From: Bacillota bacterium
GTDB taxonomy: Bacteria; Bacillota; Clostridia; Christensenellales; SZUA-584
Length of the DNA: 64,000 bases
Assembly: GCA_023436115.1 (NCBI GenBank)
Contig: JAEZKQ010000031.1
Location: 124,001 to 188,000, forward strand
Reading direction: 5' to 3'
The notes under the pieces are model-generated. The model worked only from the letters and a program-made list of their open reading frames with translations. It had not been told where the DNA came from and did not search any database. Within the stretch, counting starts at the first letter, position 1; each line of letters begins with the position of its first letter. The translations under genes were made by a program, and so were the position numbers. This document shows, piece after piece, positions 8,421 to 17,511 of the stretch.

Positions 8421-8493
8421 TTAAAATACGGAATAAAACGCATGGTATAAGAGAATAATATGCATCAAAATCTATGATAAGGGGTTAGGAACC

Positions 8494-9348
8494 ATGGACA
8501 TGAATAATGAAGCAGGGCTGCACAGCTTTGAAATCGCACTCCGTACAGGCTGGAAAGACGAAGAAAAGCTGATGCTTTGGGACGAGGTAAAAAAAGCACA
8601 AAAAATCGGTGCGCCGCTCAAGCGTGTTTTTGAAACCGTGGCCCAAAAAACGGGGCGTAAACCCAACAGCGTAAGAAACTACTACTATATGAAGGTGAAA
8701 GAAACCGGAGAAATCGAGCAAAAACCGACGACTTTCACACCTTTTACCAAAGAGGAAATCTACACGCTGCTGCGGACGCTGTTGGCATCGGGAGCGAAGG
8801 GTGAATCAATCAGGGGCGCAAGCTTAAGGCTTGCAGGCGGAGACAAAACGTTGATGCTCAGGTATCAAAACAAGTACAGAAGCCTGATCAAAAACGGTCG
8901 TCCGCTTGTGGATAAGGTTATGGCAGATATGGACAGAGACAATGAGAAGTATTTAAGCCCCTATGAGACACAGCGTCCGATGGTGCCTGTCGGCAAAGAA
9001 AGCAAATACATACCTGAAAGTGTCGTTAAAGCGCTGATGGCCTCGGATGTCGACGTGAAAAGCTTTTTCAAAGGTCTTGCAAAGGTGGCCGGCCTGGCTG
9101 TCGTCCAAGCGCGAGCCGATGAGGAACTGCGGCAGATGAGCGTTCAGAACGAATCTATCAAAAAGGAAAACGCAGCTTTGCACGCCCGGCTGAAAAAGGA
9201 GATGGAGAAAAGTCTCAAGGCTGCATCGCTGTTTGACCAGCTTTTAAGCCTAAAGACAAAAACACTGGAAACAAAGGACTTGGAAAGCTTGACCGGCTTA
9301 AGCGAATGGCTAAAGGAAGGCGCACGGAGCAACGCTGATGCACTCTGA
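8494..9348 (+). CDS. RsfA-like (Myb/SANT) sporulation-type transcription regulator
   Basis: The 284-residue protein begins with a SANT/Myb-like helix-turn-helix (WKDEEKLMLWDEVKKAQ, then SVRNYYYMKVKE near residues 50-70), as in RsfA-type prespore regulators of Bacillus. A second possible DNA-binding stretch follows near 80-130 (FTKEEIYTLLRTLLASGAKG, then LMLRYQNKYRSL). The last third, about residues 205-250, is a coiled coil rich in Glu, Lys and Gln, which suggests dimerisation. RsfA tunes sigma-F-dependent genes in B. subtilis; the clostridial homologues are less studied. The start is ATG 8494 (GGGGTTAGG upstream). It lies 300 bp ahead of spo0A, which fits a sporulation role. Confidence 0.75.
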   Translation: MDMNNEAGLHSFEIALRTGWKDEEKLMLWDEVKKAQKIGAPLKRVFETVAQKTGRKPNSVRNYYYMKVKETGEIEQKPTTFTPFTKEEIYTLLRTLLASGAKGESIRGASLRLAGGDKTLMLRYQNKYRSLIKNGRPLVDKVMADMDRDNEKYLSPYETQRPMVPVGKESKYIPESVVKALMASDVDVKSFFKGLAKVAGLAVVQARADEELRQMSVQNESIKKENAALHARLKKEMEKSLKAASLFDQLLSLKTKTLETKDLESLTGLSEWLKEGARSNADAL

Positions 9349-9355
9349 TGCCGGC

Positions 9356-9398
9356 TGCGCGTCTGCAGGTTATCCTCATTAGACACTGCAGACGCGCA
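9356..9398 (+). repeat. Perfect 13-bp inverted repeat downstream of the RsfA-like gene
   Basis: TGCGCGTCTGCAG (9356-9368) and its exact complement (9386-9398) enclose 17 nt. No T run follows, so it is not a canonical intrinsic terminator. The rest of the gap up to spo0A (9399-9506) shows no gene. Confidence 0.7.
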
Positions 9399-9506
9399 AA
9401 CAGCATCCTAAAAACGCGACTATTGTCGTTATGACTCGAACAAAAGCGAAAAAACCATTTCCTAAGAAATTTAATTTTTTTTGTATATAACTTTAATCAA
9501 ATTTTA

Positions 9507-9535
9507 TTGTCAAATAAAACTAGGCGTGCTAATAT
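9507..9535 (+). promoter_or_regulatory. Candidate spo0A promoter
   Basis: TTGTCA (9507-9512), 17-nt spacer, TAATAT (9530-9535). The -35 overlaps TGTCAAA, one mismatch from a 0A box. Confidence 0.4.
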
Positions 9536-9573
9536 ATTTTATGTGCTAACATATATTTCTTATGTTGGTACGT

Positions 9574-9580
9574 TTCGACA
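9574..9580 (+). promoter_or_regulatory. 0A box upstream of spo0A
   Basis: TTCGACA is the exact complement of TGTCGAA, the Spo0A target, 67 nt before the spo0A ATG. Position fits autoregulation. Confidence 0.5.
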
Positions 9581-9647
9581 CATTACGTCATTTTTTTGAG
9601 GGCAAAGGGTTGGTTCTTGAATACACAAAACGAAAGGAGATTCATCA

Positions 9648-10418
9648 ATGGACAGGAAAATCAAACTTCTCATCATCGAGGACAATGTACAGCTAAACGA
9701 AATGTTAACCAAATTTTTCAGCACAAAGAATGACGTAGAGGTAGTGGGGTCTTGCAACAATCCTATAGAGGCGGTCGGAATCATAAAAGAAGTATCGCCA
9801 GACGCACTTATCGTGGACATGATTATGCCCGAAGCGGACGGGCTCTCACTTTTGGAGAGACTGAATACGTCTGAGTTTGAAACCATGCCCGCCACAATCG
9901 TCGTTTCGGCCGTTGGCAACGAAAAGATGGTCAAGCTGGCTTGTGATCTGGGGGCGAAATATTATATGATAAAGCCTTTTAACAAGGATATATTATATAA
10001 GCGCTTGCAGGACATGTTTGGCAGCCGTGTCATTACCACGAGGCGAACGCCGACACCGGTGCGTTCCAGAACACTAGACGAAAAAATAACCGCAGTGTTC
10101 TTATCAATCGGCATACCTGCGCATATCAAGGGCTATCATTTTCTGCGGGAAGCCATTAAAATGGTCGTCAAAAATCCCGATCTTATCAATTCTATTACTA
10201 AGAAGCTTTATCCCGGCATTGCCGAACCGTTTGAAACAAGCCCAAGCAAGGTAGAACGTGCCATTCGTCATGCCATCGAAGTGGCTTGGTCGAGAGGAAA
10301 GATTGAAAACATTAATTCATTTCTGGGCTACAACATCTATACAAATAAAGACAAACCGACAAACGGCGAATTTATCGCCCTCATGGCGGATAAATTGATC
10401 ATGGACAGGAGCGCTTAA
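9648..10418 (+). CDS. spo0A: Sporulation master regulator Spo0A
   Basis: A 256-residue response regulator. The receiver domain (residues 1-120) has the acidic pair in IIEDN (11-12), the phospho-acceptor Asp57 in IVDMIMPEADG, and the conserved Lys in IKPFNKD. The C-terminal Spo0A-specific DNA-binding domain carries GIPAHIKGYHFLREAI and the recognition-helix segment SPSKVERAIRHAIEVAWSRG. It commits cells to sporulation after phosphorelay or direct kinase phosphorylation. GAAAGGAG precedes ATG 9648. In most Clostridia and Bacilli spoIVB lies directly upstream; it does not here, where the upstream neighbour is the RsfA-like gene. Confidence 0.97.
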   Translation: MDRKIKLLIIEDNVQLNEMLTKFFSTKNDVEVVGSCNNPIEAVGIIKEVSPDALIVDMIMPEADGLSLLERLNTSEFETMPATIVVSAVGNEKMVKLACDLGAKYYMIKPFNKDILYKRLQDMFGSRVITTRRTPTPVRSRTLDEKITAVFLSIGIPAHIKGYHFLREAIKMVVKNPDLINSITKKLYPGIAEPFETSPSKVERAIRHAIEVAWSRGKIENINSFLGYNIYTNKDKPTNGEFIALMADKLIMDRSA

Positions 10419-10429
10419 AAAAGCACAGT

Positions 10430-10470
10430 ACCGCACGTTTTGCATTTAAGCAGCGTGCGGTTTTTTATTT
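10430..10470 (+). terminator. spo0A terminator
   Basis: ACCGCACG/CGTGCGGT stem (10430-10437 with 10454-10461) followed by TTTTTTATTT. Confidence 0.8.
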
Positions 10471-10510
10471 ATACGAATACTCATGCCCCCGCTCTTTCAT
10501 CTGTGCGGCA

Positions 10511-10539
10511 TTGACTATTAGGTAGGAAACAGCTAGAAT
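10511..10539 (+). promoter_or_regulatory. Promoter of the MazG-like/yybS/gdpP/rplI/dnaB operon
   Basis: TTGACT (10511-10516), 17-nt spacer, TAGAAT (10534-10539), about 60 nt upstream of the first gene. Confidence 0.75.
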
Positions 10540-10600
10540 AAAGACACTGCAATAGGGGTTTAATTGGGGTAAATATACATGCAAGGGTGGTACATTTTTT

Positions 10601-10945
10601 ATGCATCAATCTTCTGGCGTGGCCTCTAATGCGAAAATGATCGAAGTTTTAAAAGCCGAGTTTATCAGCGAATCGGCAGATGTGCTAAGAGCGTCCCTTT
10701 CGCCAAATGGGCGAAAAGAACTGATGGACGCGCTTGGAGGTGCCGTACTCCTCGCCTATGTGCTTGCAAGGCGGTGCGGTATTTCATTTGCGGAGCTGGA
10801 TGAAGATGTGATACAAAAAGCGGACACCGGTATTGAAGGCTCTCACATGCTGGAGACCGGATATGGTGATCTATCTCTTTTAAAGAGACATTTTGAAAGC
10901 GGGAATTCAAGGGGTTTTGGACAAGATAAAAAGAGACGGTTATAA
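10601..10945 (+). CDS. MazG-like family protein
   Basis: A 114-residue protein. The segment LMDALGGAVLLAYVLARRCG followed by ISFAELDEDVIQKADTGIE matches small MazG-like proteins found beside yybS in Clostridia. MazG-type folds hydrolyse non-canonical nucleotides, but these short members lack an obvious full ExxE/ExxD metal site, so catalysis is uncertain. AAGGGTGG lies 10 nt before ATG 10601. The 3' end overlaps the next gene by about 50 nt, indicating tight coupling. It is the first gene of the operon. Confidence 0.65.
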   Translation: MHQSSGVASNAKMIEVLKAEFISESADVLRASLSPNGRKELMDALGGAVLLAYVLARRCGISFAELDEDVIQKADTGIEGSHMLETGYGDLSLLKRHFESGNSRGFGQDKKRRL

Positions 10946-11924
10946 AAATGCAGGTCTTGGGTTTCTTATCGCAGAGGTATTGCTGTTACTCAGTTTGTTT
11001 TTTCCTCCTGCTGCGATTATGGTTCCCTTTGTTTTAAGTTATACAATCGCTATGTGTGGCACAATGGGCGGTATTGCTGCCGTATTGTGCTTTGCAGCCG
11101 GTGCATTGCTTCACCCTGCATATATCGCGCTGCTTGCAGCGGCATTCCTTCCTGTCAGCTTTGCGGCGGGTATCGTGATCAGAAAACGGCTGCGTATGCG
11201 CCATAGTGTCATATTCACCAGCGGCGCCGCTTTGGCCGGTGTGGCCGCAGCTATCGGCGTTTTATGGCTTTTTACACAGAAGAATCCCATCGACTATGCT
11301 GCTGACACGATGGGCCATGTGCTTAATACATTAGGCGGCCCTTTTGTCAAAATGTTTTATCAAGTAACCCGATATATCGATATACTCACAGGAGCCGTCA
11401 CTCAAGCGGCTGTGGATGCGACGTCTGCCTCAGAGGCCATCATCAAAATGCAGGAGATGGTCAGAGAATTTCTGAACTATAGTCTTGTCAGCTATATAAT
11501 TGTCTTCTCATTGCTGATGGGACTTCTGAGTTACGTTATTCCCCGCGCCATAGCGAAAAAAAGGCATGCGGATGTCGTTCCTGTCCCGGCCTTCAGCGAT
11601 ATGTGTTTACCTCCCAGAGTATGGCTTGCTTTTTTGATCTCGTATCTGTTTGCCGTCGTTGGGGAAAGCTATGGATGGGCATCGTTTGATATCCTTAAAT
11701 TAACGATATACAACGCGTACGGCATTGTATTTATCGTTCAAGGGTTAAGCTTCCTTGATTATATCTACAAAAAGCAGCACCTGGGCACCGGCGTTCGTGT
11801 CCTGCTGCATGCGGTCATCGTGCTGCTGTTGGGAAGCAGCTTCGTCCTTATTATTGTCGGTATGTTTGAGAACATTTCAAACCTGCGTAAACGTTTGGAC
11901 ACGGAAGGCGGTACCATCTTGTGA
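10893..11924 (+). CDS. DUF2232 (YybS-like) membrane protein
   Basis: A 343-residue polytopic protein with about eight hydrophobic segments (for example AGLGFLIAEVLLLLSLFFPP near 20-40). It has the YybS/DUF2232 layout and sits directly before gdpP, as in B. subtilis (yybS-gdpP-rplI-dnaC). The function is unknown; S-component-like transport has been suggested for the fold. The start is TTG 10893, inside the preceding gene; TTG 10917 is a possible alternative. It ends in TTGTGA, which overlaps the GTG start of gdpP by 4 nt. Confidence 0.8.
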   Translation: MKAGIQGVLDKIKRDGYKNAGLGFLIAEVLLLLSLFFPPAAIMVPFVLSYTIAMCGTMGGIAAVLCFAAGALLHPAYIALLAAAFLPVSFAAGIVIRKRLRMRHSVIFTSGAALAGVAAAIGVLWLFTQKNPIDYAADTMGHVLNTLGGPFVKMFYQVTRYIDILTGAVTQAAVDATSASEAIIKMQEMVREFLNYSLVSYIIVFSLLMGLLSYVIPRAIAKKRHADVVPVPAFSDMCLPPRVWLAFLISYLFAVVGESYGWASFDILKLTIYNAYGIVFIVQGLSFLDYIYKKQHLGTGVRVLLHAVIVLLLGSSFVLIIVGMFENISNLRKRLDTEGGTIL

Positions 11925-13855
11925 AAAGCAAAGTTCGTTTTCTCACAACAGATCTCGTATGCTTTGTGCTCGCCGTGGCCTCGGCCGTTGTGATTGCGTT
12001 TGTTCACACGACACTTTTGGGCATATTTGCTGCGATCTTTGGTTTCGCAGCAGTGTTGTTGTATGTGCGTTACGGTATATTGAGAAAAATTCAATGGCAG
12101 CGTCTTGTCATTAAAGCACTCTTTGAACAAGAAGAGCTTCCAACTTATTTAAACACGATGGCCATACCGACTGTACTCACGACGCTGAACGGGCAAATTA
12201 AATGGGCCAATCTTGCCTTTCGCAGTATTGCCGGTTTTGGTGCACTGCGCAATATCAGCAGCATGATCACCGGTATCAGCATACCGGACAAGGATAAGAA
12301 GATACTTATCAACGGAAAACCTTATAAAAAAGAATTATCTACGGTTTGGCATGGAAATCAGGAGTATCTGCTGTACAGGCTTGTGGATATTGAAAACACC
12401 GTGGAAGCAAAAAAGCTTTATCAAAGCTTCTTGCCCGTTGTGTGCCATATACAAATCGACAACTATGAGGAGCTAGCTGCGAAACTGGCTCAATCTGAGC
12501 TGTCTGAAACTGTGGCAGCTGTAGAGCGGCGCCTATCCGGGCTTGCCAAAAGCCTCTCGGCTCACTTTTTACGCACAGACCGCGGACGTTACCTGTGTAT
12601 TTTCGAACGGCGCTTCCTGTCCACACTGCGTTCCTCTAAGTTTGGCATACTCGACGAAGTCCGCCAGATCAAAACGCCCTTGTCTCCGACACTTTCTGTG
12701 GCCGTAGGGGTGGGCGAAAACCCCGAGCAATCGGGCGAGTACGCTGTGAAAGCGCTGGAGCTTGCATTGGGGCGCGGCGGCGACCAGGCTGTGATCAAGC
12801 AGGGCGACCGCTTTATATTCTACGGAGGCACAACCAAATCGGGTTTCCGCCGAAGCAAAGTCAAAGCACGCATGATCAGCCATGCGCTGCGCAACCTGAT
12901 GGAGCAATGCAGTGATGTGTATGTCATGGGCCACGAGGTTCCTGATCTGGATTGTATGGGCGCTGCACTGGGTATTTGCGCCTGCGCCCGTCATGTGGGT
13001 AAAAAAGCGCAGATCATCATGGAAGGCCCGAACCCGTCCATTGAGCTGCTGTTGGACAAGCTGCGCACCTCCGACGTGTACGCGTCCAGTTTAATCACAG
13101 GCCAGGAGGCCGTGATGCGCATCAGCCCCACAAGTATGCTCGTGGTGGTCGATACGCAGCTGGCCGGTTTTACGGTCTCCCCCGGATTGCTGGAAATGGC
13201 CGAAACCGTTGTGGTCATCGATCACCATATACGCGGCACCTCTACCATAGAAAAAGCCACGCTTTTTTACCACGACCCGTATGCATCCTCAGCCTGTGAG
13301 CTTGTGACGGAAGTGATGCAATATTTCGATGATGCCTTAAAGCCGCTTCCTATCGACCTTGAGGCGCTGCTTTGCGGCATTACACTGGACACCAAGGGCT
13401 TTTCGTTTAATACAGGTGTACGGACATTCGAAGCCGCATCTTATCTTCGCCGCCATGGTGCCGACACGACGGTGACAAGATTGCTCGTTCAAGACGATCT
13501 TGCCACCTATACGGCCAAGACAGATATCGTCCGCAACGCGAAAATACTTGAAAACGGTATTGCCGTTGCCATCTGTCCCAACGGAGTAGACAAAGCGTCA
13601 TTAATCGCGGCGCAAGCAGCGGATTCTCTGCTCACCATACGCGGGGTTAAAGCGTCCTTCGTCCTAAGCCATGTGGAAGATCACGTGCTTATCAGCGGGC
13701 GCTCACTCGGTGATGTGAATGTTCAGCTGATACTCGAAAGCATGGGCGGGGGAGGCCACGCCACCATCGCAGCCGTCAAATTAAGCGACATGGATATCGA
13801 CACAGCTTATAAAAAGCTTAAAGCGCAGATAAAAAAATATGTGAAAGAGGTTTGA
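11921..13855 (+). CDS. gdpP: Cyclic-di-AMP phosphodiesterase GdpP
   Basis: The 644-residue protein has the GdpP order: two N-terminal membrane helices (to ~55), a degenerate PAS domain (~75-165), a degenerate GGDEF domain (~170-300), then DHH and DHHA1 domains. Catalytic motifs are visible: GHEVPDLDCMGAALG near 337-351, VVDTQ near 410, VVIDHH near 430 and ESMGGGGHATIAA near 605. It hydrolyses c-di-AMP to pApA and so affects cell-wall and osmotic homeostasis. GTG 11921 overlaps the yybS stop by 4 nt. Confidence 0.95.
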   Translation: MKSKVRFLTTDLVCFVLAVASAVVIAFVHTTLLGIFAAIFGFAAVLLYVRYGILRKIQWQRLVIKALFEQEELPTYLNTMAIPTVLTTLNGQIKWANLAFRSIAGFGALRNISSMITGISIPDKDKKILINGKPYKKELSTVWHGNQEYLLYRLVDIENTVEAKKLYQSFLPVVCHIQIDNYEELAAKLAQSELSETVAAVERRLSGLAKSLSAHFLRTDRGRYLCIFERRFLSTLRSSKFGILDEVRQIKTPLSPTLSVAVGVGENPEQSGEYAVKALELALGRGGDQAVIKQGDRFIFYGGTTKSGFRRSKVKARMISHALRNLMEQCSDVYVMGHEVPDLDCMGAALGICACARHVGKKAQIIMEGPNPSIELLLDKLRTSDVYASSLITGQEAVMRISPTSMLVVVDTQLAGFTVSPGLLEMAETVVVIDHHIRGTSTIEKATLFYHDPYASSACELVTEVMQYFDDALKPLPIDLEALLCGITLDTKGFSFNTGVRTFEAASYLRRHGADTTVTRLLVQDDLATYTAKTDIVRNAKILENGIAVAICPNGVDKASLIAAQAADSLLTIRGVKASFVLSHVEDHVLISGRSLGDVNVQLILESMGGGGHATIAAVKLSDMDIDTAYKKLKAQIKKYVKEV

Positions 13856-13860
13856 ATAAC

Positions 13861-14310
13861 ATGAAAGTGATATTGATTAAGGATCTTAAGGGCACTGGCT
13901 ATGCCGGTGATATTGTGAACGTCAGCGACGGTTATGCGCGTAATTTTCTTTTCCCCAAGGGCATAGCCAAGGAAGCCTCGGCCGTTAACCTTAACGTCGC
14001 CAAACAGCAGCAGCAGGCCAATGAAAAACGCCGTATGCTGGAGAGGCTGTCTGCGGAGGAATCGGCAAAGCGTTTAAACGGTCTTAATGTTGTTGTAAAA
14101 GCAAAATGCGGTGATAATGGACGGCTGTTCGGTTCAATTACCGTAAAGGAGATCAGCGATGCCATACTCGCGCAGCATGGCATTGAAATAGACAAGAAGC
14201 GTATCGTGATGGGTGACCCGATCAAAGAACTGGGAGAAACCAAGCTGACCGTTAAGGTGTTTGCCGGCATCAGCGCGGAAATCATCGTCAGCGTTCAGGC
14301 AGCAGAGTAA
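13861..14310 (+). CDS. rplI: 50S ribosomal protein L9
   Basis: The 149-residue product starts MKVILIKDLKGTGYAGD and has NVSDGYARNFLFPKG at 21-35, the L9 signature, followed by the long connecting helix rich in Lys, Gln and Glu and the C-terminal rRNA-binding domain. ATG 13861 is chosen; AGAGG lies 10 nt upstream, and an upstream TTG at 13852 would add only MNN. It binds domain V of 23S rRNA and helps keep frame. Coupled to gdpP upstream and dnaB downstream. Confidence 0.97.
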   Translation: MKVILIKDLKGTGYAGDIVNVSDGYARNFLFPKGIAKEASAVNLNVAKQQQQANEKRRMLERLSAEESAKRLNGLNVVVKAKCGDNGRLFGSITVKEISDAILAQHGIEIDKKRIVMGDPIKELGETKLTVKVFAGISAEIIVSVQAAE

Positions 14311-14322
14311 CGATTTAGGTTT

Positions 14323-15672
14323 ATGGAGCAGAAAGTGGCAGAGGCGGCTTATATGCCGCCCAACAATCAAGAAGCGGAGCGCAGCGTCCTTGGGAGTATG
14401 TTTTTAGACACAAGGGCTGTTTATACTGCCATTGAACGTCTGCACGCCGGAGATTTCTATGCGCGCCGCCATCAGCAGATCTTTGAAACGATGTGTGAGC
14501 TTTGCGAAACAGGTATGCCCATTGATACCGTTACGGTTGTGGACAAGCTGGAGCGCAAAGGTCAGCTCTCCGATCCTGATGAAATGGTCTATATCGCCGA
14601 CCTTGCGGGCAGCGTTCCCAGTGCGTCCAATGTCGGCTATTATATCGACATCGTTGAGCAAAAATCGGTACTCCGCGCTCTGATAAACGCCGGACAAACG
14701 ATTATCCAGGATGCCACAAACTCCGAAGAAGAAGTGGCCGATATTGTCAACCGCGCGGGAGACCTTATTTATAATATTGCCGTGAAACGCCAGCGCGATT
14801 CCTTAACCCACATCAAGCAGGCGCTGCTGGAAGGATATACGTCCATCAGCGAATCAATGAACAGCGAAACAGGCTTGCTGGGTATACCCACCGGATTTAA
14901 GCAGCTGGACAAAATGCTTTCGGGTTTGCAGAAATCTCAGCTCATCATCGTGGCGGGCCGTCCCGGTATGGGCAAAACGAGCTTTGCCATCAATATCGCT
15001 CAGCATGCCGCCGTTAAGCTGGATATTCCCGTCGCTATTTTCTCTTTGGAAATGTCCCGAGAGCAGCTGGCCATGCGTATGATGTGCAGCGAAGCGCTGG
15101 TGGACAGTCAGAAAACGCGTGTTGGCGGCTTAACTTACGACGACTTTGACAGGCTGGCTGCCGCTGTGAACGTTTTGGGTAAAGCGCCAATATTTATTGA
15201 CGATTCTCCTACTATTACCGCGATGGAGATGCTGGCCAAAGCGCGGCGGCTCAAGAAGGAAAAGGGCCTCGGGCTTATCGTGATCGACTATTTGCAGCTT
15301 ATGTCTGGCAAGGACAGACGTGAGAACCGACAGCAGGAAATTTCGGGTATGACGCGCAGCTTAAAGATTATGGCAAAGGAAGTAGGCCTGCCGGTTATAT
15401 TGCTTTCGCAATTAAGCCGTGCCAGCGAAAAACGCGATTCCAAGCGCCCCATGCTCTCCGACTTACGTGAATCGGGCAGTATCGAGCAGGACGCGGACGT
15501 CGTGCTGTTCCTGCACCGTGAAAGCTATTACAACAAAGAAGCGGATAATGTATCTCAGATCATTGTGGCCAAGCAAAGAAGCGGGCCCACGGGCGAAATC
15601 AACGTAGGCTGGCGCGGCGACCAGACGCGGTTTGCGGAGCTCGCGCACCAGTCGGAATCCGATCCGTTTTAA
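14323..15672 (+). CDS. dnaB: Replicative DNA helicase DnaB
   Basis: The 449-residue helicase has the N-terminal DnaG-interacting domain (NNQEAERSVLGSMF at 14-27), Walker A GRPGMGKTS near 213-221, the Walker B region LIVIDYLQLM near 320, and the QLSRASEKR arginine-finger region near 362-370. It unwinds DNA at the fork as a hexamer. The ribosome binding site is weak (TTTAGG), so coupling to rplI is likely. It is the last gene of the operon, followed by a terminator. Confidence 0.97.
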   Translation: MEQKVAEAAYMPPNNQEAERSVLGSMFLDTRAVYTAIERLHAGDFYARRHQQIFETMCELCETGMPIDTVTVVDKLERKGQLSDPDEMVYIADLAGSVPSASNVGYYIDIVEQKSVLRALINAGQTIIQDATNSEEEVADIVNRAGDLIYNIAVKRQRDSLTHIKQALLEGYTSISESMNSETGLLGIPTGFKQLDKMLSGLQKSQLIIVAGRPGMGKTSFAINIAQHAAVKLDIPVAIFSLEMSREQLAMRMMCSEALVDSQKTRVGGLTYDDFDRLAAAVNVLGKAPIFIDDSPTITAMEMLAKARRLKKEKGLGLIVIDYLQLMSGKDRRENRQQEISGMTRSLKIMAKEVGLPVILLSQLSRASEKRDSKRPMLSDLRESGSIEQDADVVLFLHRESYYNKEADNVSQIIVAKQRSGPTGEINVGWRGDQTRFAELAHQSESDPF

Positions 15673-15700
15673 ACAATACATCAATCAATTTGTGAATGCT

Positions 15701-15732
15701 AAAACGCCGCCTAAACAGGTCGGCGTTTTTAT
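15701..15732 (+). terminator. Terminator after dnaB
   Basis: AAAACGCCG/CGGCGTTTT stem (15701-15709 with 15721-15729) followed by a T-containing tract. Confidence 0.8.
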
Positions 15733-15810
15733 AAAAATCTTCGACCAACATAGCACGATATCATTTAGTAGCCCATTACCGTTTCCTTACAGGCTGATTT
15801 TCTTAGGCTG

Positions 15811-17316
15811 CTAGCTCATAATCAGTATTTTCTGGCCGGGCTGCACCGTTTCGCCGATCTCAGGATTAAACTTTCTGACCATATCGAGGGTCGTGGCGTA
15901 GCGTTTGGCAATATCCCATGTGGTTTCGTCGCCATCAGCAAAATAGATGGTGATCCCTTGATTATGCATCACCGGTTCCTCGGACTCATTCATGTCTGAT
16001 ACCAGCCGCATACGGCTTTCAGCAAATGCCCTGATTTCCACATCCATCATAAATTTCACACTGATATCGCGGCCCATACCTTCAAATGTGCAATACTCAA
16101 CTTCAGCATTCACTTCCACCTGCTGATCCGGCATAATGCCGTCCATCTGCGCTTCAGCTTCAAACGGTGTTTCACCCGAATAGCTCCACATACCTTCAGA
16201 CGAGGAGTAGCACAGTGTAAACATCATAAGTCCCTCAATATACACGCGGTCAGGCCCCGGCCTTACGGCGGCGATAGACGGGGATGCTTTCAGGCAGATA
16301 ATGCGGGCAACACTGGGCTCTGAAGCCGGAATCATTATCGCACTGCGGGCAATAGCCTTGGTGCATCCCGAAAGCACCAGATGACGGCACATCTGCTCAT
16401 CATATTTTAATTCGAGCCTATTTTTAAGGGAGTATGCGTCTTCCAGATATTCAACATCGTTGTCGGCACGCGCGGCACACATGATGTTTAGCTTTACGGA
16501 TACACGCAGTATATCCCCGGCTTCTTCGGCAACGTTCACATTTAAATCGCTAAGGTTCACATCCGCCGACACCATGTCGCTGGGGGCCATACCTTCGGAT
16601 GATATGATCTGGCCAAAAGGAATCGAATCGTTAAATTGCTGAATCGGTGCATTTTTGTCGGCGGAAAGATAGAGCACACTGAGCTTTATATCACCTTCCA
16701 CCACCATTTTTAACTCCTCGGTATGTACGCTGCGCACCACAGCATAAGCATCCGTGCTTAAAATCTTCTCGGCAATGGGCAGTGATTGCGGCAGCCGGAC
16801 ATCTTCGCGCAGCATCATCGTGTCGCGCCGCTGGTCTTTTGTTACCTTCAAACGCCGTTTTCCCATTCTGACTTGAAAATCAGGCTCGGCACCCGTCACG
16901 GCTTCGCGGCTTATTGCCATACTACCCCGAAGATTGACAGATACGATGCCCTTAACATAGACTGTCCTTTCGTCTTCGAGTGAGAAGTTCACATCCTTCA
17001 CGCTGCCTTTGGCCGATAATGTCATGCCAGCACCCGCCCCGGCAAGCTCTTCGGAATGGCGGAACGGCGATGTCGCTTCAAACGCGTCAACGTTGCCGTC
17101 TATACCGATATAGACAACGCTGAATACCACGCTGCCGTCCATGAAGACTTTACCGTCTGTCGGTTCCGCATTCACATGAATCCGGCCCTGTATAAACAAA
17201 ATGCGATCGATTTCTGTTTTATCGGAAGGCAAAGACAGCCTTCCTTCAACGAGGCTCTCGCTTAAGCGGGGCTGACAGGCCGTTTCTGTTTTTATAGACG
17301 CTTTTTTAATTTTCAT
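15811..17316 (-). CDS. SPOCS (DUF3794) and LysM domain protein
   Basis: A 501-residue protein built of repeated SPOCS/DUF3794 domains: for example GRLSLPSDKTEIDRILFIQG near 25-45, then a second repeat with VRLPQSLPIAEKILSTDAY near 173-190, and a weaker third. A C-terminal LysM (about residues 450-500) contains TWDIAKRY, and LDMVRKFNP is also readable. SPOCS-LysM proteins are typical of Clostridia and related to spore coat/SpoVID-SafA morphogenetic proteins. No signal peptide is present, which fits assembly on the forespore surface from the mother cell. AGAGGG precedes ATG 17316. It is divergent from the ABC exporter operon. Confidence 0.85.
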   Translation of the reverse strand: MKIKKASIKTETACQPRLSESLVEGRLSLPSDKTEIDRILFIQGRIHVNAEPTDGKVFMDGSVVFSVVYIGIDGNVDAFEATSPFRHSEELAGAGAGMTLSAKGSVKDVNFSLEDERTVYVKGIVSVNLRGSMAISREAVTGAEPDFQVRMGKRRLKVTKDQRRDTMMLREDVRLPQSLPIAEKILSTDAYAVVRSVHTEELKMVVEGDIKLSVLYLSADKNAPIQQFNDSIPFGQIISSEGMAPSDMVSADVNLSDLNVNVAEEAGDILRVSVKLNIMCAARADNDVEYLEDAYSLKNRLELKYDEQMCRHLVLSGCTKAIARSAIMIPASEPSVARIICLKASPSIAAVRPGPDRVYIEGLMMFTLCYSSSEGMWSYSGETPFEAEAQMDGIMPDQQVEVNAEVEYCTFEGMGRDISVKFMMDVEIRAFAESRMRLVSDMNESEEPVMHNQGITIYFADGDETTWDIAKRYATTLDMVRKFNPEIGETVQPGQKILIMS

Positions 17317-17447
17317 ACTGTTTCCCTCTCTTTTTGACGATCGTTCTCTTTAATAAATATATAGTTAAACTCTTAAGAATATTCCGTTCACAGTACGCAC
17401 AGACTGGCTAAATTCACAGAATATTCACATACCCCCCAGATATGTTT

Positions 17448-17456
17448 TGATATAAT
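17448..17456 (+). promoter_or_regulatory. Extended -10 promoter of the ABC exporter operon
   Basis: TGATATAAT with no good -35. Transcription should begin near 17463, which rules out the upstream in-frame GTG at 17461 as the start codon. Confidence 0.55.
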
Positions 17457-17511
17457 CGGGGTGATTAAAAGCAGCAAAATAAAGGCTTTCCTGTTGGGAG
17501 GATGCTTAAAG

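Noticed and set aside
17317..17400. A sigma-E-like promoter for the SPOCS/LysM gene.
   Set aside because: A GAATATT resembling a -35 exists, but no -10 matching CATACA was found at correct spacing.
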